Virus record (IMG/VR): IMGVR_UViG_3300049915_000005
Coordinates: 1-31,247 of that record
Direction: 5' to 3' (one strand)
DNA from: a virus
DNA: 31,247 nt
Part shown: positions 7,896 through 17,176 of the stretch, in pieces
How the letters are laid out: every line of letters starts with the position of its first letter
Position numbering within the stretch: position 1 is the stretch's first letter
The notes under the pieces: generated by a model
Database searches by the model: none
The model's input: only the letters and a program-made list of their open reading frames with translations
Told to the model about the DNA's origin: nothing
Program-made: the position numbers and the translations under genes

Positions 7896-9356
7896 ATGGT
7901 AGCAATAGTAACAGACCCACTAAAACAATTAGTTGCGGATTTGATTAAAATAAACGATAGTGATGCAAATAATAATTACTATGCGGCAATTGGTCGTTCT
8001 GAACAGTGGAATGCGACAGATACACCACCAACTCCACTAAGAAATTTAGCGGACGAAATAAAGTTTAGAAACTCTATGCAATCAGTAAAATTGATTGGTG
8101 ATGTTTCAAGAGTTATTCCTAGAGCAAACTGGACTTCTGGTTCACTATACGATGCATACGATGATGCACAGGTTGGTTATCCAACAAACACTTATTATGT
8201 ATTAAACAATAACCAACAAGTATACATGGTGCTTCGTCAAGGTAAAAGCACAACTGGTGTAGTGCAAGTGTCAACAGTAGAACCTACTGGTGGTACAAAT
8301 GGTGTTCCGTTTAGAACTACTGATGGATATGTATGGAAATTTTTATATTCAATTAGTTCATTAGATGCAAGTAAGTTTCAATCTGCAAACTTTATACCTG
8401 TAAAACTAGTAACAGGAATAGATGGAAATTCTCCTGTTGCTGACCAAGAACAAAAAGCAGTTCAAGATGGAGCAATAAAAGGTCAAGTTGTAGGTTATGA
8501 TATTATTACACCAGGTACTTATAGTGGCACACCAACATTAACAATTGAAGGTGATGGTACTGGCGCACAAGCAGTCGCAGTTATGAATAACAATCAAATT
8601 GTTGATGTAAAAGTTTTAGCACTTGATTCTAATTTTCTTCCAAATATGGGTCAAAATTATAATTATGCAAGTGTTAAAATATCTGGCGGTGGTACTGTTA
8701 CGAACAATGCTCAAATTAGACCAATACTATCACCTCCCATGGGACTTGGCCATGACCCGACAGACGATTTAAAATCATCATCGTTAATGTTTAATGCCAA
8801 ACCAGCAGGTGAAGAAGGTACTGACTTTATTATTGGTCAAGATTTTAGACAAGTGGGATTATTAAAGAATCCAAAAGTTGATTCATCAGGAAATGTATTT
8901 AGACAGTTAATGGTTCAAGGTAGACATTACTCTGGTGATTCAGACTCTGGTGGTGGTACATTGTTTACTGCATCTACAGGTAGAGCAGTAAGAGGATTAC
9001 AGTTAGCATCTCTTTCTAATACTTTTACAGAAGATAAAACACTTGTTGGTGGAACATCAGGTGCAAAAGCAATTGTAGATAAAGATTCAGGTTCAGGTAG
9101 TGGAACTATATTATTTTATCATCAAAATGATTCAACTGGATTTGCAAACTTTGTTGCTGGTGAAACATTATCAGAATCAGACGGAACAGGTGGTGGACAG
9201 ATAGAAGCATCATCTGGATATGATAGTGCTACTGCGGCATTTATAAAAGCAGAAGTAAATCCATTTACTGGTGACTTACTATATATTGATAATCGTGCGG
9301 CGATTACAAGGTCTGCAGAACAAACAGAAGATATTAAAATCGTAATACAGGTATAA
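7896..9356 (+). CDS. 8: Baseplate wedge protein gp8
   Basis: Wedge protein that in T4 links gp7 and gp10 in the baseplate arm. Seen: N-terminal NNYYAAIGRSEQW, then LADEIKFRNSMQSVKLIGDV, WTSGSLYDAYDD and DGYVWKFLYSIS, all recognisable gp8 patterns. At 486 residues it is longer than T4 gp8 (334). The extra length is mostly Gly/Ser/Asp-rich beta segments in the second half (YSGDSDSGGGTLFTASTGRA and the Ser/Gly-rich stretch near residues 390-440), probably surface insertions. Followed 4 nt later by the DUF4815-type gene. Confidence 0.9.
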   Translation: MVAIVTDPLKQLVADLIKINDSDANNNYYAAIGRSEQWNATDTPPTPLRNLADEIKFRNSMQSVKLIGDVSRVIPRANWTSGSLYDAYDDAQVGYPTNTYYVLNNNQQVYMVLRQGKSTTGVVQVSTVEPTGGTNGVPFRTTDGYVWKFLYSISSLDASKFQSANFIPVKLVTGIDGNSPVADQEQKAVQDGAIKGQVVGYDIITPGTYSGTPTLTIEGDGTGAQAVAVMNNNQIVDVKVLALDSNFLPNMGQNYNYASVKISGGGTVTNNAQIRPILSPPMGLGHDPTDDLKSSSLMFNAKPAGEEGTDFIIGQDFRQVGLLKNPKVDSSGNVFRQLMVQGRHYSGDSDSGGGTLFTASTGRAVRGLQLASLSNTFTEDKTLVGGTSGAKAIVDKDSGSGSGTILFYHQNDSTGFANFVAGETLSESDGTGGGQIEASSGYDSATAAFIKAEVNPFTGDLLYIDNRAAITRSAEQTEDIKIVIQV

Positions 9357-9360
9357 TACT

Positions 9361-12300
9361 ATGGCGACAACATTTACTAAAAATACATTCGGAGTTACCT
9401 ATAAAGATGACTTTGCAGATAGTGATAATTATCATAGAATATTATTTAATTCTGGTAGGGCAGTCCAAGCAAGAGAACTTACTCAATCGCAAACTATAAC
9501 TCAAGAAGAAATTGCACGACTTGGAAGACATGTATTTAAGGATGGTGCCTCAGTTAATCCTGGTGGTCCAACAGTTGATAACTCATATGAATTTGTTAAA
9601 TTATCAAGCACTATTACAGATGACCAAGTCACTTCACTTGTTGGATTAGAATTCACTGGTGCTACATCAAGTGTAAAAGCAAGAGTTATTAAAGTAGCAC
9701 AAGCAGTTACAGATACTTCTTTAGCAGAATTATCTGCAAGTGTTTCTGCGACTGGTGACCCTGCAACTCTTTTTGTTCAATATACAGAAAATCCTAGTGG
9801 TTTATCAGGCACAGTGCCTGTAAGATTCACACCTGGAGAAAACCTTACATCAGGTGATACACTTTTAACAGTTCAATCAACAAACACTACTGCCAATCCA
9901 GCAACAGGGCAAGGAACATTAATTAGTAATGGTTCTGGTGATTTCTTTGTGAGAGGACATTTTGTTTTTGCTAAAGAACAATCTATTTTACTAAGAAAAT
10001 ATTCTAAGTTTCCAACAGAAGTAGTTGGTTTCGTAGTAACAGAAGATATAGTTACGTTTGCAGATGATGCCGCATTATATGACAATCAAGGTGCCGCACC
10101 AAACACCACTGCCCCAGGTGCAGATAGATACAGAATTACTCTAACACTTACAAGACAATCAGATGTTACTGCAACACAAAACTTTGTTTTTTATTGTGAC
10201 ATAGTTGCTGGTGAGATAGTAGAACAAGTAACTGGTACAGATAATTACAATAAGATAAATGAAGTTCTTGCTTTAAGAACAAGAGAAGAGTCTGGTAATT
10301 ACATTGTTAATCCATTTAGATTGAATTTAGAAGTAGGTGATTCATCGTCAAACTTAACTGCGAATGTTTCTTCAGGTACTGCATATATAAATGGATATAG
10401 ATTTAATAAAGAAAAACCCACAAAACTTACTATACCAAAACCAAGAACAACAACTACTATCAATAATGAAACTGTTGGTATAAACTATGGTTCATTTATT
10501 ACTTGTGATACTATTGAAGGTCTTATTCCTGTTGATGGTACACGAGTAAATCTATCAACTTCTACGACTGACCCAAGCGGTAATATTATTGGTACTGTAA
10601 GAGTTCGTTCAATAGCAAAAGATGGTGCTAACTTTAGAGCATATCTTCACGATATAAAAATGAACTCTGGACAAAACTTTAGAAGTACGAGAACAATTGG
10701 TACAGGCACAACAGACTTTTTAAAAATATTATTAACTGGTTCTCAAGCAGTATTAAAAGAAGGTACTAATGGTGCGATAGTGTTTCCTACACCTAAAGCA
10801 AGACCAAAAACTTTATCTGATATTAACTTTGAAGTACAAAGAGTCTTTGCAGGTACAGTAAGTGGAGGAAGTGTTACACTAACTGCATTAAGTGGAGAAA
10901 CTTTTGTAAATACTGCTGATTGGATTGTTACAACGGATTCAAGTGGTGACAGAGTTGCTAGTCCAACTTTTGGGTCAGTAGGGTCACAATCATTAACTCT
11001 TTCTGCAATGCCAGATGGAGCACACACAATTTATGCAAAAGTAAATAAATCTAATGCTACATCAAGAACAAAAACACTTGCAGAATCGACTGTCACAAGA
11101 GCAACCATTACAAATGGTGTTGCTGATGGTACTGAAGGACAACTAACTTATGTAAAACTAGACCACCCAGATATTTACACAATCGAAGAAATAAAAGATG
11201 GTAGTTCAAGTGGTGCAGATATTAGTGCTAACTTTGACTTAGATAATGGACAAAGACAAGCATATTATCAAACTGGTAGAATTATTCTAAAAGCAACTGC
11301 AACTGCGCCAAGTGGTAACGTTTATGTTAAATACAAACACTTTACACATGGTGCGACTGGTGACTTCTTCTCTGTTAGTTCATATACTGGACAAGTAGAA
11401 TATGAAGATATTCCTGATTACAGACCAGACCAAAGAACAGTCGTAAATTTAAGAGACGTAATTGACTTTAGAGGTATAAAAGCATCTGATAGTGGTTCAT
11501 CTGCAGGTGCGTTTACACACACTCATGATTTGCCTTCAACAGGTGATATTGTAAGCACAGACGTAGAATATTATTTGCCAAGAGCAGATAGAATTGTCGC
11601 AAACGTTGATGGGTCATTACAACTTATTTCAGGTCAGGCAGGATTTGCTAGGCAATTACCACCTATACCTGAAAATACTTTAAATCTATTTGAATTAAGT
11701 TTAAATGGTTATGGTATATCAGACTCAGATGCTAGTTTAAAAACACTTAAATTTAAAAGATTTAGAATGCAAGATATTGCTAGACTTGAAGAAAGAGTAG
11801 ATGGTTTAGAAGAAACTACCGCTCTTTCGTTTTTAGAAGCACAAACAGAAAACTTATTAATTACTGATTCTGCTGGTACTGCCAGAACTAAGTCTGGTTT
11901 CTTAGTAGATAATTTTAATGATAGAGGTTTTTCTGATGCTCAAGACCCAGACTATCGTGCATCTGTTGACCCTAGTACAAATACATTGCACCCACACGTT
12001 TCAACACAAAACATACCTTTAGTATATAATTCTAGTAAATCTACAAATACTGTATTAAAGGGTGATAATGTTTACTTAACACATGCTGATAGTTCTGCTA
12101 TAATACAGAACCTTATTTCTGGTACAGAAAATGTTAACCCATTTGCAGTCATAAGTAATGAAGGTCAAATCAGACTTTCTCCTGCATCTGACACATGGAC
12201 AGATACTAAATATGACCCTGCAAAAGTGGTTAATGAAGAAGCAACAATTGAACTTGGTGAAATAAGAGGCGGTGGTATTCAAGCATTAAGAATGATATGG

Positions 12301-14577
12301 AATAGAGTCAGACTTAATAATTTTCCAGATGTTCCTGATAATTTAGATATGACTAACTGGTTTGGTAACTGGGTGTGGAACTGGTCAGGTATTGAAAATG
12401 CTGAATTAGAGTCAGACGTAAGAACTAGAAGAAGAAGAACTAGAACTTTTTCACAAAGAGTTGTTGTCGGGTCAACAACAATAAATGAAGTTATAGGTGA
12501 TAGAACTGTATCATTGACATTTATACCTTTCATGAGACCAAGATTAGTATTCTTTAAAGCACAAGGTCTCAGACCTGCGACTAAATACTTTCCATTCTTT
12601 GATGGTGTAGCATTTGATAATTTTACAAAAGCAGAAACATTTAAAGATGTTAGTGGTCAAGAGTATAAGGGTAATCAATATCAAAATTTAAATAGTCACC
12701 CTAATACTTCATCAAGTTTAACGTCTGATGCCGCTGGTAAAATAGAAGGTTCATTCTTAATACCATCATCTGATACAAACAAATTTAGAGTTGGCGATAG
12801 AGAATTTAAATTATTAGATATTTCTGTTGATGACGAACCTTCGGCAACTTCACGTGCGGCGGCAATCTTTACTGCTAAAGGTACAATAGACACTAGACAA
12901 GAAACTATACGTTCAACTAGACTAACTGTTAATGCGACAAGACGTTGGGAACAAGTCACATGGCATGACCCACTTGCACAGTCATTTAGGGTAACTGCGC
13001 CAAATGGTATGTTTATAACTAAAGTACAATGTTATTTTGCTAGTAAAGATGCTGATATTCCTGTACAACTACAAATAAGACCGATGGTCAATGGTCACCC
13101 AAGTTCATCGCAAATTTTCCCAGGGTCATCTGTATTTGTTAATCCTGCAAGTGTAAATACTGTTGCTTTAGACCCTGGTACTACAACACAGGCACAAGTT
13201 CTTGCACAACCAACAGATTTTGTTTTTGACGAACCAATATTCTTAAATGCTGATACAGAATATGCAATCGTATTGCTTTCAGACTGTACTTCATACAATG
13301 CGTATGTCGGTGAGACTTATGCATTTGAATTAGGAAGTACTGAGAAAAGAATTAACAGACAACCTTCAATGGGTAGTTTATTTAAATCACAGAATGGTAC
13401 AACATGGGAACCAGACCAAACAAAAGACTTAGCATTCAACATATTTAAAGCATCATTTAGTACTGCTGGTGGTACTGCAATATTTGAAAATGCAAGTGTG
13501 CCGAAACAAAAACTAATTAGTAATCCGTTACTAACTACTGCAAGTAGTAAAGTAATAAATGTATTAATGCCAGACCACGGACTACATGTCAATGATACAG
13601 TCATGATTGAAGGCGTTAGTATTACTAATGGACAAAATGGTATTGATTCTGCTGGTATTTTAAACCAAGGTAATTATGCGAAACACACTGTAACTGCAAT
13701 AGATGGTAATGGTTTTCAATTCAATGCACCTCAGTCAGGAAATGCTAGTGCATCTGGTTACATAGGTGGTGATAATATTACTTGTACTAAAAACATAGAA
13801 TTTGATGTAGTCGTACCTACCATGGATACACTTATTCCAGAAGATACTACATTTAGTTTAGGTGCGAAGTTTACTACAGGTAAATCTCTTGCTGGTACTG
13901 AAACAAGATTTAGTAAAGATGCTAGTTTTACAAATGATATTAGAATAGGTGCTGAAAACTTCTTTGATGCTCCTAGACTAATAGCAAACGATTCAGATGA
14001 AGATGTTGAGTTGGGTGTAGGTACAGGACACGGTAATAAGTCTGTAGAATTACAAGCAACCATAGATACAATTAGAGCAGATGTTTCACCAGTAATTGAT
14101 ACTCAAAGATGTTCATTGACTACGGTTCACAATAGAATTGATAATCAAGACTCAGACGGTAGTGGTGGTGCTAGAAGTACTGGTGGTTTCGTTGCTCCAT
14201 TGTTCTATGTTGCTGAAAAAGAACCTCAAGGTGGTTCATCTATTAGTAAACATATAACTAAACCTATCACTTTACTAGAAGATGGAATTAATTTAAAAAT
14301 AATATTTGATTCTCTTAGACCAGTAGAAGCAAGTTTTGAAGTTTACTTTAGAACTGCAAATGAAGGTGTGAATATACATGAACAACCATATACACTTGCA
14401 CTACAAGAAAGTCCTGTTGGTGCAGATGGTAGTAACTTCTTAGAATACAGATACAATGCTCACCCTAATGAATTAGAAGCATTTAATCAGTATCAAATAA
14501 AGATTGTATTTAGGTCAACAAATTCATCTAATCCACCTTTATTTAAAGACTTAAGAGTCATAGCAGTTTCTACGTAA
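9361..14577 (+). CDS. Giant virion structural protein, DUF4815 type
   Basis: 1738-residue baseplate or fiber-base protein. Seen: the N-terminal signature DNYHRILFNSGRAVQARELT followed by QSQTITQEEIARLGRHVFKDG, typical of DUF4815 proteins of marine T4-like phages. FRMQDIARLEERVDGLEETT near residue 805 is a short coiled coil. The C-terminal third contains the block THVTWHDPLAQSF-type (VTWHDPLAQSFRVTAPNGMF, residues about 1200-1220) and further beta domains. By position (after gp8, before the fibers) it may do the job of T4 gp10 or gp9, connecting the wedge to fibers; this is inference. It overlaps the next start by one base. No frameshift or internal stop seen over 5.2 kb. Confidence 0.85.
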   Translation: MATTFTKNTFGVTYKDDFADSDNYHRILFNSGRAVQARELTQSQTITQEEIARLGRHVFKDGASVNPGGPTVDNSYEFVKLSSTITDDQVTSLVGLEFTGATSSVKARVIKVAQAVTDTSLAELSASVSATGDPATLFVQYTENPSGLSGTVPVRFTPGENLTSGDTLLTVQSTNTTANPATGQGTLISNGSGDFFVRGHFVFAKEQSILLRKYSKFPTEVVGFVVTEDIVTFADDAALYDNQGAAPNTTAPGADRYRITLTLTRQSDVTATQNFVFYCDIVAGEIVEQVTGTDNYNKINEVLALRTREESGNYIVNPFRLNLEVGDSSSNLTANVSSGTAYINGYRFNKEKPTKLTIPKPRTTTTINNETVGINYGSFITCDTIEGLIPVDGTRVNLSTSTTDPSGNIIGTVRVRSIAKDGANFRAYLHDIKMNSGQNFRSTRTIGTGTTDFLKILLTGSQAVLKEGTNGAIVFPTPKARPKTLSDINFEVQRVFAGTVSGGSVTLTALSGETFVNTADWIVTTDSSGDRVASPTFGSVGSQSLTLSAMPDGAHTIYAKVNKSNATSRTKTLAESTVTRATITNGVADGTEGQLTYVKLDHPDIYTIEEIKDGSSSGADISANFDLDNGQRQAYYQTGRIILKATATAPSGNVYVKYKHFTHGATGDFFSVSSYTGQVEYEDIPDYRPDQRTVVNLRDVIDFRGIKASDSGSSAGAFTHTHDLPSTGDIVSTDVEYYLPRADRIVANVDGSLQLISGQAGFARQLPPIPENTLNLFELSLNGYGISDSDASLKTLKFKRFRMQDIARLEERVDGLEETTALSFLEAQTENLLITDSAGTARTKSGFLVDNFNDRGFSDAQDPDYRASVDPSTNTLHPHVSTQNIPLVYNSSKSTNTVLKGDNVYLTHADSSAIIQNLISGTENVNPFAVISNEGQIRLSPASDTWTDTKYDPAKVVNEEATIELGEIRGGGIQALRMIWNRVRLNNFPDVPDNLDMTNWFGNWVWNWSGIENAELESDVRTRRRRTRTFSQRVVVGSTTINEVIGDRTVSLTFIPFMRPRLVFFKAQGLRPATKYFPFFDGVAFDNFTKAETFKDVSGQEYKGNQYQNLNSHPNTSSSLTSDAAGKIEGSFLIPSSDTNKFRVGDREFKLLDISVDDEPSATSRAAAIFTAKGTIDTRQETIRSTRLTVNATRRWEQVTWHDPLAQSFRVTAPNGMFITKVQCYFASKDADIPVQLQIRPMVNGHPSSSQIFPGSSVFVNPASVNTVALDPGTTTQAQVLAQPTDFVFDEPIFLNADTEYAIVLLSDCTSYNAYVGETYAFELGSTEKRINRQPSMGSLFKSQNGTTWEPDQTKDLAFNIFKASFSTAGGTAIFENASVPKQKLISNPLLTTASSKVINVLMPDHGLHVNDTVMIEGVSITNGQNGIDSAGILNQGNYAKHTVTAIDGNGFQFNAPQSGNASASGYIGGDNITCTKNIEFDVVVPTMDTLIPEDTTFSLGAKFTTGKSLAGTETRFSKDASFTNDIRIGAENFFDAPRLIANDSDEDVELGVGTGHGNKSVELQATIDTIRADVSPVIDTQRCSLTTVHNRIDNQDSDGSGGARSTGGFVAPLFYVAEKEPQGGSSISKHITKPITLLEDGINLKIIFDSLRPVEASFEVYFRTANEGVNIHEQPYTLALQESPVGADGSNFLEYRYNAHPNELEAFNQYQIKIVFRSTNSSNPPLFKDLRVIAVST

Positions 14578-14792
14578 TGAATAAAGAAAGATATATACAA
14601 GTCGAAGGTAACTCAGGACTTGTTAGAGATAGAACAACAGGTGCTATTCTGAATGTAAATTCAACTGAAATACAAAAAGCACGATTAAGAAAGAAAAAGG
14701 AAAAGCAACAAGAACTAGAAATTCAAGAACTTAAAAAAGATGTTTCTGAAATCAAAGTTTTGTTGAAACAATTAGTGGAGAAAAATGCCTGA
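14577..14792 (+). CDS. Small coiled-coil protein, unknown
   Basis: 71-residue protein. Residues 1-30 hold a compact motif (YIQVEGNSGLVRDRTTGAIL). Residues 33-70 are very rich in Lys, Glu, Gln and Leu with heptad spacing (LEIQELKKDVSEIKVLLKQL), predicted as a coiled coil. It starts on the last base of the DUF4815-type gene and overlaps the next fiber gene by 8 nt, so it is clearly embedded in the structural operon. A minor virion part, fiber trimerisation helper or assembly chaperone are all possible. Confidence 0.75.
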   Translation: MNKERYIQVEGNSGLVRDRTTGAILNVNSTEIQKARLRKKKEKQQELEIQELKKDVSEIKVLLKQLVEKNA

Positions 14793-16218
14793 TAGTAATT
14801 ATACAAAAGCATTCATTACTGATAATTTAACTCAGTTTAAAAACAAAGTAAACTTAATTGGTAAAGAAGTTGGTGGTCTTGCAAGATTAACAACCACTAT
14901 TGACTCTGATTTAGTTGGTGCAATTAATGAGTTAGACTCTGATATTGGTGCTAGACCGCATACTACTTTAACAACAACCGCAAAAACAATTACGGGTGCC
15001 CTTAATGAATTGAATGCGGGAGGTGGTTCTTTATCTGCATTAACAGAGGATAGTTCTGGAAAACTTGGTGGTTTTAATGATAGTGCTGAAAGAAATACTA
15101 CGACTAACGCACTTAATACTTTATCTGCAGACGTTAGAACACTAGACTCAGATATAGGTTCTTCTCGTGCAAAGACTACACTAACAACTACGTCTAAGAA
15201 TATTGTCGGTGGTATAAATGAATTAGATGCAGAAATGGGTGCCGCATCTTTAAATACTTCTGCAACAACGGTCAAAGGTGCAATTAACGAATTAGAGTCA
15301 AACCATGACTCTGCAATTTCTCAAATACAAACAGACATCGCAAACTCATTTAGGTATACTACAATATCTGCGGATACTGGAAGTGATACTGTTGACAGTG
15401 CGAGTGGTTCAATCGCAATTGTTGGAGATGGTATTATTCAAACTACAATGTCTGGAAACAGATTATTGATTGACCACACTGTCACTGGTGCAACAGATGT
15501 TAATAACAGTGGTAGAACATTTGTGCAAGATATTACTATGGACTCTGCAGGTCACGTCACTGCAATAGGTAGTGCCGCAGTTAGTAGTCTTGATAATAAT
15601 GATATTGCCGCTGGTGCGGCCATCAATGCAGAAAAAATTCATGACGGAACGGTATCAAATACTGAGTTCGGTTATTTGAATGGAGTGACAAGTGCAGTAC
15701 AAACTCAAATAAACAGTCTTGATACAGGCAAGTTAGGAAACGCTGTCAATACTTGGCATAATTCTTCTGATGCAGTCAATAGACTTTATTTTGGTAATAA
15801 TGGTGCTACACTTCTTAAAACAGCAACAGAATTTCAATTTAGAAACGCTTCGGACGTGACTAGATTTTCAGTAGATGCGAGTGGTAATGGAATATTTGAA
15901 GGTAATGTCACAGCATACGGTTCTGCATCTGACGAAAGACTAAAAGAAAATATAGAAGTCATTCCTAATGCATTAGAAAAAGTAAAAGAACTTAAAGGTA
16001 TAAACTTTAATTATAAGAAAAACGAAAAGAGTCCCTTTTCTTCTTTTCGTGAAGGAAAAAGAAGTACTGGTTTAATCGCACAAGATTTACAGAAAGTTTT
16101 ACCTGAAGCAGTTTATACCACAAATGATATCGAAACTAAAGAAGAATATCTTGCAATAAATTATGGACTTGTTATTGGATTATTAGTTGAAGCAATAAAA
16201 GAACTTGAGAGTAGGTAA
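14785..16218 (+). CDS. Tail fiber with C-terminal S74 self-cleaving chaperone
   Basis: 477-residue fiber. The N-terminal part (about residues 1-190) is built from repeats of the type LTTTIDSDLVGAINELDSDI, shared with the protein at 17177-18589. The middle carries VNNSGRTFVQDITMDSAGHV. The C-terminus is an intramolecular chaperone of the peptidase S74 family: S382-D-E-R-L-K387 followed by ENIEVIPNALEKVKELKGIN, TGLIAQDLQKVLPEAV and AINYGLVIGLLVEAIKELE. In this family the Ser and the Lys five residues later form the catalytic dyad, so cleavage just before S382 would release a 96-residue chaperone after trimer folding. The start has a GGAG site at 14776-14779. Its stop overlaps the next ATG. Confidence 0.9.
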   Translation: MPDSNYTKAFITDNLTQFKNKVNLIGKEVGGLARLTTTIDSDLVGAINELDSDIGARPHTTLTTTAKTITGALNELNAGGGSLSALTEDSSGKLGGFNDSAERNTTTNALNTLSADVRTLDSDIGSSRAKTTLTTTSKNIVGGINELDAEMGAASLNTSATTVKGAINELESNHDSAISQIQTDIANSFRYTTISADTGSDTVDSASGSIAIVGDGIIQTTMSGNRLLIDHTVTGATDVNNSGRTFVQDITMDSAGHVTAIGSAAVSSLDNNDIAAGAAINAEKIHDGTVSNTEFGYLNGVTSAVQTQINSLDTGKLGNAVNTWHNSSDAVNRLYFGNNGATLLKTATEFQFRNASDVTRFSVDASGNGIFEGNVTAYGSASDERLKENIEVIPNALEKVKELKGINFNYKKNEKSPFSSFREGKRSTGLIAQDLQKVLPEAVYTTNDIETKEEYLAINYGLVIGLLVEAIKELESR

Positions 16219-17156
16219 TGGCACAACTTCAAACTTCGGGTGCGATATCTTTAAATGACATTCATCAAAATATAGGTGGTACTTCGGGTACAGCAGTTTC
16301 TTTAAATGACACTGATGTAAAACAATTAATTTATAAAACTAGTTCTTCAAACAATAGTATGAATGACTACTATGGTGCGTTTTGGAATAAAAACACCATA
16401 ACAATGAATTGTGGTGAATGTTCATATATTAAAACTTTTGGTCAGGGCACTCAATACCAAGGAAATTATACTAAAAATTATCAAGGGTGGTGTGATGTTG
16501 CTCCTAACCAAGACAATCAAGTCACGAGTGGAACTGGCCCTGTTGCATTTGGTTCTTTAACAGATAATTCTGATTATGGTCGCAGTATAAGACTTAATGG
16601 TGGAACAACAGTTTATATTAGGGGTATTTTTACGGAAAGTCCAACTATAAGTACATTTGGTTCGATTCAAAAGTTGGTAATTGTAGAACAATATTCAAAA
16701 TCAAAACCTAATCATGCATCTCCACCGGCAACATATAGAGATGCTGGCCATCCTAATACTGGTTTTTATTTTGGTGGAGATGCCACTGAACCCGTAGTCC
16801 CAGGTGCAACTGGTGGTTATCAATTTGCATTAAACAATACAACTGCAGGGCGGGCACCACATTTTACTAATACAAATTATTCGGGTGGTAAAATTGAAGC
16901 AAGTGTAGCGGCGAGTACTAGTTCTTATCAAGGGTCAATAGGATATGCAGATAGAAAAGGAACTTATATGATTGATACTATGATTGGTTTTCAAAACAAT
17001 GCACTTGCCCCTACAAACCATCAGGCCTACCAGCATTCTGTAGGATATCCTGGTTTTTCTACGGGAGATTGGTTCAATCAAACCAGCGGTAATAATAATA
17101 CTGGTTATCCTAGAGCATTACCGCATACTGGACAGTGTACAATTACATTTAGTTAA
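16218..17156 (+). CDS. Fiber-like virion protein with aromatic/Asn-rich body
   Basis: 312-residue protein. The N-terminus (LQTSGAISLNDIHQNIGGTS, then SLNDTDVKQLI and MNDYYGAFW) is a module found at the start of many structural proteins of marine T4-like phages and probably anchors it to the virion. The rest is Gly-, Asn-, Tyr- and Thr-rich with several His and little helix, consistent with a beta-structured adhesin. MNCGECSYIKTF gives two close Cys residues. It starts on the stop of the S74 fiber. The tip ligand is unknown. Confidence 0.75.
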   Translation: MAQLQTSGAISLNDIHQNIGGTSGTAVSLNDTDVKQLIYKTSSSNNSMNDYYGAFWNKNTITMNCGECSYIKTFGQGTQYQGNYTKNYQGWCDVAPNQDNQVTSGTGPVAFGSLTDNSDYGRSIRLNGGTTVYIRGIFTESPTISTFGSIQKLVIVEQYSKSKPNHASPPATYRDAGHPNTGFYFGGDATEPVVPGATGGYQFALNNTTAGRAPHFTNTNYSGGKIEASVAASTSSYQGSIGYADRKGTYMIDTMIGFQNNALAPTNHQAYQHSVGYPGFSTGDWFNQTSGNNNTGYPRALPHTGQCTITFS

Positions 17157-17163
17157 AAAAATT

Positions 17164-17171
17164 TATAAATA
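17164..17171 (+). promoter_or_regulatory. T4-type late promoter upstream of collar-tip fiber
   Basis: Exact TATAAATA octamer in a 20-nt intergenic gap. It ends 5 nt before the ATG at 17177 with no room for a Shine-Dalgarno sequence. The spacing is the same as at gp25. Confidence 0.75.
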
Positions 17172-17176
17172 GAGAC

